From Streptomyces sp. NRRL S-340 (lineage in GTDB: Bacteria > Actinomycetota > Actinomycetes > Streptomycetales > Streptomycetaceae), in assembly GCF_000720185.1 (NCBI RefSeq), contig NZ_JOIY01000019.1, positions 1 through 64,000 of the forward strand: a stretch of DNA of 64,000 nt, read 5' to 3'. Position 1 is the first letter of the stretch. Each line of letters opens with the position of its first letter. Of the stretch, positions 35,416-44,551 are shown piece by piece. The translations under genes and the position numbers were made by a program. The notes under the pieces were generated by a model. The model had not been told where the DNA came from, did no database searches, and saw only the letters and a program-made list of their open reading frames with translations.

Positions 35416-36174
35416 TCAGACCTCGGGCCGCAGCATGGGCGGGTTGAGCAAAGTGGCGCCACCGGCCCGGAAGAGCTGCGCCGGCCGGCCGCCCTGCCGC
35501 GTGGTCGTGCCTCCTGTCGGCACGAGAAAGCCCACTGTGCCCGTCACCTTGCGGTGGAAATTACGTGGATCGAGCGCGACGCCCCACACCGCCTCGTAGA
35601 CGCGGCGCAGTTCACCGACGGTGAATTCGGGCGGGCAGAAAGCGGTCGCCAGCGATGAGTACTCGATCTTGGAGCGAGCCCTCTCCACCCCGTCGGCCAG
35701 GATCTGGGCGTGGTCGAAGGCGAGCGGGGCCACCGGTTCACCGTCGCGGCCGTAGCCGCCCTGCTGCAGCAGTTCCTCCACGGGTGCCCACCGCGCGTCC
35801 CCGGCGTCGCCGCCCGCCCGGGGCGCGGGCAGATCCGGCGCGAGGGCGAGGTGGGCCACACTCACGACGCGCATCCTCGGGTCACGCTCCGGGTCCCCGT
35901 AGGTCGCGAGCTGCTCCAGGTGGGCGCCGTTGTCCTGGACGGGCGCGGCGGGGTCGTGGGCGCGCAGGCCGGCTTCCTCCTCCAGTTCGCGTGCCGCGGC
36001 CTGCGCCAGGTCCTCGTCCTCCCGCACGAAGCCCCCGGGAAGCGCCCACCGCCCCTGGAACGGCGGCTCTGCCCTGTGCACCGCCAGCGCGCACAGGGAG
36101 TGATGGCGCACGGTCAGCACGACCAGGTCCACGGTGACGGCGAAGGGCGGAAAGGCTGACGGGTCGTAGGGCAT
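35416..36174 (-). CDS. Nudix-domain protein with C-terminal winged helix (NrtR-like)
   Basis: A 252-residue protein. The N-terminal Nudix domain has an intact Nudix box (GGFVREDEDLAQAAARELEEEAGL split over residues ~48-70: G, E, REL and EE all present), so hydrolysis of a nucleoside-diphosphate substrate is possible. The C-terminal ~90 residues (IEYSSLATAFCPPEFTVGELRRVYEAVWG, DPRNFHRKV) form the winged helix found in NrtR-type regulators of NAD metabolism, which sense ADP-ribose. It could be an enzyme, a repressor or both. An imperfect inverted repeat 11 nt before the start would suit autoregulation. No NAD biosynthesis genes are in the window. Confidence 0.88.
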   Translation of the reverse strand: MPYDPSAFPPFAVTVDLVVLTVRHHSLCALAVHRAEPPFQGRWALPGGFVREDEDLAQAAARELEEEAGLRAHDPAAPVQDNGAHLEQLATYGDPERDPRMRVVSVAHLALAPDLPAPRAGGDAGDARWAPVEELLQQGGYGRDGEPVAPLAFDHAQILADGVERARSKIEYSSLATAFCPPEFTVGELRRVYEAVWGVALDPRNFHRKVTGTVGFLVPTGGTTTRQGGRPAQLFRAGGATLLNPPMLRPEV

Positions 36175-36184
36175 GCGGTGATCA

Positions 36185-36204
36185 TAGTCGTCTGCCTGAC
36201 GATA
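36185..36204. promoter_or_regulatory. candidate NrtR-type operator
   Basis: TAGTCGTC and GACGATA (one unpaired base) form an imperfect inverted repeat around a 5-nt centre, immediately upstream of the Nudix/winged-helix gene. Autoregulation through such a site is known for NrtR proteins; here it is inferred. Confidence 0.4.
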
Positions 36205-36408
36205 AACACTCCCTCCGTCGGTCGCAGCGTCGACCGCTGTGCGGACTTGCACCCCGAGCCCCACGGCTGCCCCTGCCAGGGCTCAGCCCCCGTGTCGCAC
36301 GAGGTCAAGCCCCCCCTCGCAGCCCGTGGCCTGCGAGGCAAGCCCCCCGTCGCACGTCTGGCCCGTACGAGGCCGACCCCCGCGTCGCCCCTCCTGGCCC
36401 GTACGAGA

Positions 36409-38556
36409 TCAGGCACCCAGTTGCAGTCCTTCGGCCGCCTCCTCCACCAGAGCCATGCCGAGCCTGCTGACGCGCACGGAGAAGGGCGCTCCGGCCACCC
36501 GCAGCCCCGTGAAGCCGATCTCCCCGAGCGGCGCGGCCCGCACCGGCCGCAAGGTGACCGACCTGGCGGGGGCATCGGGCCGGATGCCCACGAGCGAGGT
36601 CAGCAGCAGGACCGCGGCGGCGGCCGCCGTGGCCGAGGGACGGCAGGCCGCCGGATGCGGCACGGGCGCGCCGCCCTCCGTGCGCTGCTCCCCGGCGAAC
36701 ATCTCGGGCAGTCGGTGCCCGAAGGCCTGGGCCGCCGCCAGAACGCCCCGCAGGAGCGCGCCCGCCTCCTTCTCGTGTCCAGCGGCCGCCAGACCCGCCA
36801 CGGCGACCGCCGTCTCCGCCACCCGCACCGCCCCGGCACGATGCCCGAAAGGGTTGAAGCCCGCCTCCTTGGCGGCCAGCCCGCGCAGTCCCCAGCCCGA
36901 GTCCATCGACGGTCCGCCGAGCAACCGGGCGAGTTGCCCGGTCTGTGCCTTGTCGAGCAGTCCGGGCGCCTGCTCGCCACCGCCCGCCAGCCCCGTGTCG
37001 AGGAGATGCACGGCGGAAGCGTCGAGGTGGGTCAGAAGCCGCCCGTCGGGGGTCCTGCCCGCGGCGGGTCTGCCGCCGCCGCGGTCCTCGACCCAGAAAC
37101 CGCTGCGGAACGCCGAACGCAGCTGCTCGGCCCACTGCCGCAGCTCGGCGGCGCCCGGCCGGTCGAACGCGTCGAGCAGATCGGCGCCGAGCACTGCCGC
37201 TCGGTGTGCGTACGCCTGGATCTCGCAGCGCACGGGCCGTCCGGGCAGCGGATCGCACAGGTACGTGTCCTCGCCCACGGCGGTGCGCAACCAGCTCAGG
37301 CAGTCCGCGGCGGCGGGCAGCAACTCCTCCGTCTCCTGTTCCGGAAGGCCCCATCGGCGGGCTTCCGCGAGGAGCACGGGAAAGAGCAGGGTCGCCTCCG
37401 TGCCCGTGCACCCGGGCGGAAGGTGCGGACCGGCGTCCCTCCGCGGACCGGGGATCATGCCGGACTGCGGCCCCGGGCCCGCCCGCTGGGTGCGGGCCAG
37501 CGTGCGCAGGGTGCTCGCGGCGAGCCGGGTGCCCAGGGGCAGCACCATGCGGGCGGCGACGAGCGCCTCGGCCGGGGCAAGACCGGAACGCCAGGGTGTT
37601 CCTGCCGCGAGGTGGAGGTCGGCGGGGTGCATCGGGTCGCGCAGCAGGAGAGCGTGCAGGTCGTCGATGCCGGCGCGCATCAGTTCCGCGACACCCGGGG
37701 CGTCTCCCGTGGCCCGCGCCGGTGCCAGTGGGCTCGTCGCCGCGCGGCCCGCCGCCCGCAGCGGGCCCGCACCGTCCTGGCGTACCCGCAGTTCCACGCT
37801 CGTCGTGCCGCCCGGGGGCAGCTCGAACTCCCAGCGGAGCAGGCCGGCGGAGGCCAGCGCTTCGGCGGGTGGCGGGTCCGCGGTGACCGACGCGCTCGTG
37901 GCCCCGCTGGACCAGCGCAGACCTGAGCCACGCACGCTCGCGGGACGCTCGCCGCCCGCGCGGCCCCGGGCGATCTGGCCCAGGTCGGCGAGGTCCGTCC
38001 CGAGGGCCACCTCCACGGGGACTCTCAAGGGGCGGAGCGATGTGCTGCGCAAGGTGATGCGTTCCGTGCCGTCCGCGTCGCGCACGCGTTCCACGAGTAC
38101 GTCGGGATCGGGCCCGGTGCCCGGCGAAGCACGCAGGACGCCCACGAAGCGGGCCCGGTCCGCGGCGGTCATCAGGGCCTGCACGGCGAGCGGTTCGCGG
38201 CCGGCGACCCGGATCTGGCAGCGGGAGAGCAGGCGCCTGCCGGCGCGGTAGAAGCCTTCAAGACCGCGACCGGTCAGCTGTCCCTGGGCGGTCGAGATCG
38301 CCAGCCCGGGGAGGGCGACGCAGATCAGGGCGTCGTGGGCTGGAGGCAGCTCGGACGAAGGACGAGCGGCCGGCTGCCGCGCCGCGACCCGGGAGCCGCC
38401 ACGGACGGGAGCGGCGACGCGCGCGGGCGGAGAAGCGGGAGCGGACGGGACAAGGCGTGTCTCCCGGCTCGTCGTCCCGCGCCACGTCGGCCCGGCCGCC
38501 CACGTCTCGGAAGGGAGCACGGCCCCGGTGGGGCAGGGCGGCGTCGGCTGGTGCAT
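36409..38556 (-). CDS. glycogen-debranching-like protein (amylo-alpha-1,6-glucosidase N-terminal domain type)
   Basis: A 715-residue protein. After a Pro/Ala-rich start it has a glycogen debranching N-terminal beta-domain (HDALICVALPGLAISTAQGQLTGRGLEGFYRAGRRLLSR, about 70-300). An (alpha/alpha)6-type helical region follows (WRSGLAPAEALVAARMVLPLGTRLAASTLRTLAR, MIPGP, LDASAVHLLDTGL, HRLPEMFAGEQR). These segments match bacterial proteins annotated as glycogen debranching or amylo-alpha-1,6-glucosidase, acting on oligosaccharides or glycogen. The ATG at 38556 has GAGGAAG seven nt upstream. The frame stays open upstream to an ATG at 39153 overlapping the DUF4192 stop, so a longer form cannot be excluded. 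Confidence 0.83.
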   Translation of the reverse strand: MHQPTPPCPTGAVLPSETWAAGPTWRGTTSRETRLVPSAPASPPARVAAPVRGGSRVAARQPAARPSSELPPAHDALICVALPGLAISTAQGQLTGRGLEGFYRAGRRLLSRCQIRVAGREPLAVQALMTAADRARFVGVLRASPGTGPDPDVLVERVRDADGTERITLRSTSLRPLRVPVEVALGTDLADLGQIARGRAGGERPASVRGSGLRWSSGATSASVTADPPPAEALASAGLLRWEFELPPGGTTSVELRVRQDGAGPLRAAGRAATSPLAPARATGDAPGVAELMRAGIDDLHALLLRDPMHPADLHLAAGTPWRSGLAPAEALVAARMVLPLGTRLAASTLRTLARTQRAGPGPQSGMIPGPRRDAGPHLPPGCTGTEATLLFPVLLAEARRWGLPEQETEELLPAAADCLSWLRTAVGEDTYLCDPLPGRPVRCEIQAYAHRAAVLGADLLDAFDRPGAAELRQWAEQLRSAFRSGFWVEDRGGGRPAAGRTPDGRLLTHLDASAVHLLDTGLAGGGEQAPGLLDKAQTGQLARLLGGPSMDSGWGLRGLAAKEAGFNPFGHRAGAVRVAETAVAVAGLAAAGHEKEAGALLRGVLAAAQAFGHRLPEMFAGEQRTEGGAPVPHPAACRPSATAAAAAVLLLTSLVGIRPDAPARSVTLRPVRAAPLGEIGFTGLRVAGAPFSVRVSRLGMALVEEAAEGLQLGA

Positions 38557-39149
38557 GGGACGGCTTCCTCTGCGCTCTGTGGGCCCCGGGCGGGCGGGGC
38601 GCCCGGCGTCGGCCCGGGGGCCTGGGAACGGCGGCGGGGCGGCCCGGCCGGGCGCTCCGCCACTCAGGTGAACGCCGGGGGGCCGTCCCGGGTCACGCCT
38701 GTGGCGGGGGAAGCCGACCGAATGGCGGCTGTACGGAACCCACCGGCCGACGGGACCGCCGACGCCCGGCCACCGGTCCTCGTCCCGCGCGATGCGTGCC
38801 GCGCTTTCTGCCGGTGGCAGCGGTCCGGACGACGAGGGCCGGACCGCGCCGCGCCGTCCCCCACCGCATCCTCCCCCGCCCGTCGGCTGATCGCCCGGTC
38901 CGCTGTCGCCCGTAGGCCCGTGGCCCGGACGATCATGCGGAACCGACCGACCGTCCAGGCCCGGCTCCCCGCACTCGGCAGGCATCCCGTGCGCGCCCGG
39001 CCCCTTCCGCTCGCCCCGCCTCCCGTGCCGGCCCCGCCCCTCGCGCTCGCCATGCCTCCCGTGCGGCCCGGAGAGCCGGTGACCGGCCGGCTTCCCCTGG
39101 GTCGCCGAGCAGAGCTTGGACCACCACCTCTGGATCGACCGGAGGGGGT
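38557..39149 (-). other. 593-bp interval between DUF4192 and debranching genes, open in frame
   Basis: No independent gene is recognised. The debranching-protein frame has no stop across this interval, and an ATG at 39153 (with GAGGA upstream) overlaps the DUF4192 stop as ATGA. The hypothetical extension (beginning MNPLRSIQRWWSKL) is low-complexity Gly/Arg/Pro-rich, so it is probably non-coding, but it is unresolved. Confidence 0.4.
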
Positions 39150-40862
39150 TCATACGCCGTCCTCGGGCCTGTCGGCCCGGGGCTTGCCGGTCGGCCGGCA
39201 TCCGCCGCGGCGGTGTACGTCCCCCTTGGTCCTGGACCCGGCCCGTGGGCGGGTCCGTCCGGGCGACCTGGAGGCCCCGGGGCGCGGGTGACCGCTGTCG
39301 GTGCGGGAGGTGACCGGGCGTGCCCCCTCCGCGCCGCCACCGTCCGCGACGGGTGCGTCGCCTCGCAGCCGGCGCCGACGTCCGAAGGACTCGCCCTTCA
39401 CCGCCGGTGAGTGACTGCCGTCACCGGCGGTCACCAGCGCCCGCGCCGGGCCGCCCACGGTTTCTGCCCCTTCCTCGTCCTCCGCCTTCGGTACGCTGCC
39501 CGCGTCCGTGAGGCCTTCCGCCTCCCCCTCTTCTTCCGTCTCTCCCGCCCTTTCCGCTGCCGCGTCCGCGACGGCCGCGTCCTGCGGGACCATGGCGTCC
39601 GTCTTCTCCGCGTCCTCGACGGCCGCCGCCTGCGCAGCCGCGTCTTGTCCCGTGTCCTCGCCTGCGCCGACCGGTTCCGCGTCCGCCGACCACTCGCGTC
39701 CCGCCCGTTCCGCACGCAGGCAGCGTCGGACCGATTCCGGGTCCAGGCCCTCGTTGCAGGCCTGGTGCAGCAGACGGGCGAAGAGGTAGTCGGGGTCCGC
39801 GCCGAGCGCCATGGCGAGGGCTTCGCGAGCCTCCAGGCCGTCGCCCAGGGACCAGGCGACCCAGCCGGCGAGTGCCAGCGGCGCGGCCGCATGCTCCCCG
39901 TAGCTGCCGACGCAGCGGCGGGCCAGTGCCCGCCACAGACGGAGCGCCGGAGCCGCTTCCTCCCCTTCCATCCACTCGGCCGCCCGGTCGCGCGTCGTCC
40001 GGTCCTGCAGGCCGAGGATCAGGAAGGCCGCTTCCTCGTCCTCGAGCAGTCGGTCGTCGCGCAGGTCGGAGGGGAGCGCACCGGCGATGCCGGGGGCCTC
40101 GGCGAACCGCCACAGGACCCGCTCGGCCAGGTCGAGTGTCTCCTCGGCCACCACGACACGGTTCGCCTCGTCGAGAATCCTGGGCACCAGGGCCCTGCCC
40201 GCCTTGTCCAGCGCGGTCTCCTGCGCCCGTGCGGCAGGGGTCTCCCAGGGAAGCAGCCTGGCCCGCAGCTCGCGCAGGCTGCCGCGCACCTGGATGCCCG
40301 CGTACGTCGCCGCGGCGGCCAGGACCGAGGTGCCGGGCAGCCCCATGGGCCGTCCCTCGTCGGGGCAGCACCCGTCGGTCGGACAGCAGTAGGACCAGAA
40401 GCGGCCCCCGGAGATGCACAGGGCCTCGATCACCGGGACGTCGAAGCGGCCGCACTCCGTGCGCAGTTTCTGCGCCAGCGGCTGCAACCGCCGTACGACG
40501 TCGCGCGGCGACTCACCGCTCGCGGGCTCCTGGCAGAGGAAGGCGACCATCTGCTCCGGTTTGGCGCCTCGGCGCTCGCTGCCCGTGATCAGGCCGTGGG
40601 CCAGTTGCCGGGCCGCCGACGGCCAGTCGCCCCGGCTCGGCGGAATACCGAGCCTGGCCCGGCCGCCGAACCTGCCCCGGCCGTCCTTGTCGTGCAGGGC
40701 GACCAGAACGATGCTGTCGTCCGGCCGGTAGCCGAGCAGGTACGGGAGGGCGTCGGCCAGCTCGGCCGGAGTACGCAGGGTGACCTGATGTTCGGGGCCC
40801 GGTCCCTCGTAGGTGATGTGGCCGTTTCCGAAGGGTCCGGTCGTTTCGCTGTGGTTCGTCAT
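39150..40862 (-). CDS. DUF4192-domain protein
   Basis: A 570-residue cytoplasmic protein. Residues 1-~390 match the actinobacterial DUF4192 family, starting with the typical VTLRTPAELADALPYLLGYRPDDSIVLVAL. It includes the Cys-rich motif SYCCPTDGCCP, which may bind a metal. The C-terminal ~170 residues are Ala/Glu-rich and then Gly/Arg-rich and disordered. The family function is unknown. The gene is divergent from the RecQ-like helicase gene, with 242 nt between them. Confidence 0.9.
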   Translation of the reverse strand: MTNHSETTGPFGNGHITYEGPGPEHQVTLRTPAELADALPYLLGYRPDDSIVLVALHDKDGRGRFGGRARLGIPPSRGDWPSAARQLAHGLITGSERRGAKPEQMVAFLCQEPASGESPRDVVRRLQPLAQKLRTECGRFDVPVIEALCISGGRFWSYCCPTDGCCPDEGRPMGLPGTSVLAAAATYAGIQVRGSLRELRARLLPWETPAARAQETALDKAGRALVPRILDEANRVVVAEETLDLAERVLWRFAEAPGIAGALPSDLRDDRLLEDEEAAFLILGLQDRTTRDRAAEWMEGEEAAPALRLWRALARRCVGSYGEHAAAPLALAGWVAWSLGDGLEAREALAMALGADPDYLFARLLHQACNEGLDPESVRRCLRAERAGREWSADAEPVGAGEDTGQDAAAQAAAVEDAEKTDAMVPQDAAVADAAAERAGETEEEGEAEGLTDAGSVPKAEDEEGAETVGGPARALVTAGDGSHSPAVKGESFGRRRRLRGDAPVADGGGAEGARPVTSRTDSGHPRPGASRSPGRTRPRAGSRTKGDVHRRGGCRPTGKPRADRPEDGV

Positions 40863-41104
40863 GCGCCGACGATCTCGCGGAATTGAATCTTCCGCTTTTG
40901 CCTGTGGATAACTGCCCTGTGGACAAGTCCGGCCAGGGTCACGCCGTCGGAAGCCCCGGCCGCGGGCCCACCGTCGGGGCCCCGCCGCTCCGGACAGCCT
41001 GCTCGTCCGGCTGTCTCCGAGCCCCGGCGGCCTGCCGCGCTCTCCGGTGACCGGCACCGTCCCGCTGTCTCCGATTGTCACTGCCGTCCTGTTGTATGGG
41101 ACGC

Positions 41105-43270
41105 ATGGAGCACACGAGCAACGCGGAACTCCGGGCGGCGGCCGACGCGGTCCTCGCCCGCCTCGTCGGCGACGGCACGGGCACGGCCCGGTTGCGCGAG
41201 GACCAGTGGCGGGCGATCGAGGCGCTGGTCGCCGAGGGGCGCCGGGCCCTGGTCGTCCAGCGCACCGGCTGGGGCAAGTCCGCGGTGTACTTCGTGGCGA
41301 CCTCCCTGCTCCGGGCGCGCGGGAGCGGCCCCACGGTGATCGTCTCCCCGCTGCTGGCGCTGATGCGCAACCAGGTCGAGGCCGCCGCCCGCGCCGGCAT
41401 CCACGCCCGTACGATCAACTCTGCGAACCCGGAGGAATGGGACACCGTCCAGGCGGAGATCGCACAGGGCGCGGTCGACGTCCTCCTGGTCAGCCCGGAG
41501 CGGCTCAACAACCCCGACTTCCGTGACCAGGTCCTGCCGAAGCTCGCCGCCGCCACCGGTCTGCTCGTCGTGGACGAGGCCCACTGCATCTCGGACTGGG
41601 GGCACGACTTCCGCCCGGACTACCGGCGGCTTCGGACCATGCTCGGTGAACTCCCGGCGGGTGTGCCGGTGCTGGCCACCACCGCCACCGCCAACGCGCG
41701 CGTGACGGCCGACGTCGCCGAGCAGCTGGGGACGGGTGACGCCTCGGGCACGCTGGTGCTCCGTGGGCCCCTCGACCGGGAGAGCCTCAGCATGGGCGTG
41801 CTGCGGCTGCCCGACGCCGCACACCGGATGGCCTGGCTGGCGGACCATCTCGACGATCTGCCCGGCTCCGGGATCGTCTACACCCTCACCGTGGCCGCCG
41901 CCGAGGAGGTCACCGCCTTCCTGCGGCACCGCGGACACGCCGTCGCGTCGTACACCGGCAAGACGGAGAACGCCGAACGGCAGCAGGCCGAGGAGGATCT
42001 GCTGGCGAACAAGGTCAAGGCGCTGGTGGCCACCTCGGCCCTCGGCATGGGATTCGACAAGCCGGACCTGGGCTTCGTCGTGCACCTCGGTTCCCCGTCG
42101 TCGCCGATCGCCTACTACCAGCAGGTGGGCCGGGCCGGCCGCGGAGTCGAGCACGCGGAAGTGCTCCTTCTGCCCGGCAAGGAGGACGAGGCGATCTGGG
42201 AGTACTTCGCGTCGCTCGCGTTCCCCTCCGAGGAGCTGGTGCGCAGGACCCTCGACGTGCTGGCCCACGCTCCGGGACCGATGTCGCTGCCGGCTCTGGA
42301 GCCGCTGGTCGAGCTGCGCCGTTCGCGCCTCGAGGCCATGCTCAAGGTGCTCGACGTGGACGGGGCGGTCAAGCGGGTCAAGGGCGGATGGATCTCGACG
42401 GGCCGGCCGTGGACCTACGACACGGAGCGTTACGACTGGGTCGCGCGGCAACGGGCGGCGGAGCAGCAGTCGATGCGCGAGTACGCGGCGACGACGGGCT
42501 GCCGCATGGAGTTCCTGCAGCGCCGGCTCGACGACGAGACCGCCAGGCCGTGCGGCCGCTGCGACAACTGCGCGGGGGCCCGGTTCACCGCCGACCTTTC
42601 GGCCTCGGCGCTGGACGCCGCGCGCGTGGACCTGGGCCGGGCCGGGGTGGAGGTGGAACCGAGGCGCATGTGGCCGACCGGTCTCCCGGCGATCGGTGTC
42701 GCTCTCAAGGGGCGCATCCCGCCCGCGGAGCAGGCCTCTGAGGGGCGGGCCCTGGGACGTCTGTCGGACATCGGCTGGGGCAACCGGTTGCGGCCCTTGC
42801 TCGCGCCCCACGCTCCGGACGGCCCCCTGCCGGAGGACGTGGCCCGGGCCGTGGTGGGCGTGCTGGCCGACTGGGCGAAGGCACCGGGTGGCTGGGCCAC
42901 GGGCGCGGCGGACGCGCAGCCGCGCCCGGTCGGTGTCGTCACCATCGCCTCGCGCACCCGCCCCCGGCTCGTCCAGTCCCTGGGCGCGCACATCTCCCAG
43001 GTCGGCCGGCTGCCGCTGCTGGGCACCGTCGAATACGCCGGGGACGCGCGTCCCGTGTCCCGCAGCAACAGTGCGCAGCGGCTCAAGGCCCTCGACGGAG
43101 CGCTCACCGTGCCGCCCTCGCTGGCCTCGGCACTCGTCGGCCGTCCGGGGCCGGTGCTCCTGGTGGACGACTGCACCGAGACGGGCTGGACCCTCGCGGT
43201 CGCCGCCCGGCTGCTGAGAAAGGCGGGGGCGCAGGGAGTCCTGCCTCTGGTGCTCGCCGTTCAGGGCTGA
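41105..43270 (+). CDS. RecQ-family DNA helicase with C-terminal phosphoribosyltransferase-like domain
   Basis: A 721-residue helicase. Motif 0 (LREDQWRAIEAL), Walker A (QRTGWGKSA, ~52-60), the DEAH box with RecQ aromatic loop (VVDEAHCISDWGHDFRPDYRRL), motif V/VI (ALGMGFDKPDL, YYQQVGRAGRG) and the RecQ zinc cysteines (CRMEFLQRRLDD...CGRCDNC) are present. Instead of an HRDC domain, the last ~110 residues end in VLLVDDCTETGWTLAVAARLLRKAGA, a PRPP-binding loop of type-I phosphoribosyltransferases. It would unwind DNA 3' to 5' in repair. The ATG at 41105 is chosen. Related actinobacterial RecQ proteins with this tail are known to me from annotation, but their function is not. Confidence 0.92.
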   Translation: MEHTSNAELRAAADAVLARLVGDGTGTARLREDQWRAIEALVAEGRRALVVQRTGWGKSAVYFVATSLLRARGSGPTVIVSPLLALMRNQVEAAARAGIHARTINSANPEEWDTVQAEIAQGAVDVLLVSPERLNNPDFRDQVLPKLAAATGLLVVDEAHCISDWGHDFRPDYRRLRTMLGELPAGVPVLATTATANARVTADVAEQLGTGDASGTLVLRGPLDRESLSMGVLRLPDAAHRMAWLADHLDDLPGSGIVYTLTVAAAEEVTAFLRHRGHAVASYTGKTENAERQQAEEDLLANKVKALVATSALGMGFDKPDLGFVVHLGSPSSPIAYYQQVGRAGRGVEHAEVLLLPGKEDEAIWEYFASLAFPSEELVRRTLDVLAHAPGPMSLPALEPLVELRRSRLEAMLKVLDVDGAVKRVKGGWISTGRPWTYDTERYDWVARQRAAEQQSMREYAATTGCRMEFLQRRLDDETARPCGRCDNCAGARFTADLSASALDAARVDLGRAGVEVEPRRMWPTGLPAIGVALKGRIPPAEQASEGRALGRLSDIGWGNRLRPLLAPHAPDGPLPEDVARAVVGVLADWAKAPGGWATGAADAQPRPVGVVTIASRTRPRLVQSLGAHISQVGRLPLLGTVEYAGDARPVSRSNSAQRLKALDGALTVPPSLASALVGRPGPVLLVDDCTETGWTLAVAARLLRKAGAQGVLPLVLAVQG

Positions 43271-43650
43271 GCGCGCCCCGGCTGCGGCAGCCCGGCGGCG
43301 GCCGCGCCCGTCCGGCGGCCGGGTCCGGGTGCCGGGCCCCGCTTCTCACGGTCCGTGGCGCGTATGCGCCGTGGAAGGCGTGGTACTTGCTCCGCACAGG
43401 CGGTGGAGGCGTGACCGACCGTGCACTTCAAGGCGTCGCGAGGCCGACCGCTGGGTAGGGATATAAGGCACGGGTCAGCCGATAACGGTCGGTGACCCCA
43501 ATTGCTCGTTGCCGCAACCCAGTTCGACAGGAAGAATTGAATTCCGCTCCCCGCGCGGCCCCGGCCCGGTCCGGTAGGGCTCCGCCGCGGTGTGCGCTCC
43601 CCCGAATCCGACCCCGCCCGCAGTATGGGCGCGTAGCCGAAGGGAGGAAC
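43271..43650. other. intergenic region before the hypothetical gene at 43651
   Basis: About 380 bp. The first part is GC-rich and may hold weak hairpins ending the helicase transcript. An interrupted inverted repeat at 43472-43498 and AT-rich sequence at 43530-43545 could be promoter elements of the next gene. No gene is seen. Confidence 0.55.
43472..43498. promoter_or_regulatory. interrupted inverted repeat, possible operator
   Basis: GGGTCA-g-CCG (43472-43481 region) is mirrored by CGG-TGACCC (ending 43498) about an AT-richer centre. It lies about 150 nt upstream of the gene at 43651. The role is unknown. Confidence 0.35.
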
Positions 43651-44265
43651 GTGACCTTCGGATTCGCTCCGTCCTCGGCGGCCTCGTTGTCGTCGACCGC
43701 CGCCTCGGCCCATCGTGTGCTCGAACCCGCGGAGTGGGCCTCCGCGGGCATTCCTCTGCTGCGCAACCCCCGGGAAGTCGTCAGCGGACTGCACTCCCGG
43801 CACCGTCCGGGGCCGGCCACCGCCGTGGTCGCGGTCCTCGATCCGGACGAGCGGCTACGGGCGAGCGCGTCGTTCACCCGCCGCCCCTCGCCCGCCGACG
43901 GCTGGATGTTCCGCAACGCGCTGCTCGCCCAGTTGCGCCGCGTCGTACCGCACGATCTGCGGCGCCGTACCCCGGTACGCACCGCGGTGCTGCTCTACTG
44001 CCGGGAGGGCGACGCGCGTTGGACGGAGGAGGACGGCGCGTGGATGTGGGGGCTGCGTGACGCGTGCACCTTGCACGGGCTGCGCTGCGGGGCGTACATC
44101 ACGCTGACCAGAGACGGGTGGCAGGTCCTCGGTGAGGGGCGAGGTGGCCGCAGGCCGAGCGCCGTCTCGACGCCCGAAGCCCTCGGCACGGCGGAGGCAG
44201 CGCCGCCGTCACCTCGTACCGGAGGCGCGGCCTCCGAGGTGCTGCGCCGCGCAGCGGCCCGCTGA
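43651..44265 (+). CDS. conserved hypothetical protein
   Basis: A 204-residue protein, GTG start after AGGGAGG. It has a Ser/Ala-rich first 20 residues and then a compact domain with SAGIPLLRNPREVVSGLHSRH, TAVVAVLDPDERLRASASF and a strand-rich core (RTAVLLYCREGDARWTEEDGAWMWGLRDACTLHGLRCGAYITLTRDGWQVL). The TAVVAVLDPDERL segment is reminiscent of the RadC/JAB-like fold used in annotations, but the metal motif is not seen, so I assign no function. The C-terminus is disordered. Confidence 0.75.
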   Translation: MTFGFAPSSAASLSSTAASAHRVLEPAEWASAGIPLLRNPREVVSGLHSRHRPGPATAVVAVLDPDERLRASASFTRRPSPADGWMFRNALLAQLRRVVPHDLRRRTPVRTAVLLYCREGDARWTEEDGAWMWGLRDACTLHGLRCGAYITLTRDGWQVLGEGRGGRRPSAVSTPEALGTAEAAPPSPRTGGAASEVLRRAAAR

Positions 44266-44446
44266 CGCCGGCGCCGAACCCCGGCACCACCGTTCCGCGC
44301 AGCCCGGCCTGCGCGGGCCTCCGCGACCGCAAACGACCCGGTCCCGCACCGCGCCCTGAGTGCGCCGTCCCCCGCGCGCACGGGCGCGAAGAACGACGCT
44401 GCCGTGCGGGGCGGCCGGACACTCCCGGAGCATCCCTCATGCCGAA

Positions 44447-44481
44447 ACAGCCGTCGCGCGGTGCTCCGCGACGACGGCTGT
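44447..44481. terminator. hairpin terminator between convergent genes
   Basis: ACAGCCGTCG (44447-44456) pairs with CGACGGCTGT (44472-44481), with additional inner pairing CGCG. It lies between the convergent hypothetical genes at 43651 and 44552. Confidence 0.65.
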
Positions 44482-44551
44482 CACCCACCGCGCCTGACGG
44501 GCAGGCCGGACCGGACGGGCAGGAGTTACCGGCCGAGCCGCCGGGAACCCC

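Noticed and set aside
36236..36415. Repeated GGCCCGTACGAG blocks as a CRISPR-like array
   Set aside because: The copies are few, irregularly spaced and degenerate, with no cas genes.
38664..39053. Minus-strand 129-codon frame in the gap before the debranching gene
   Set aside because: Its G/C bias at third codon positions is not better than that of the other frames, it has no ribosome-binding site and no recognisable domain.
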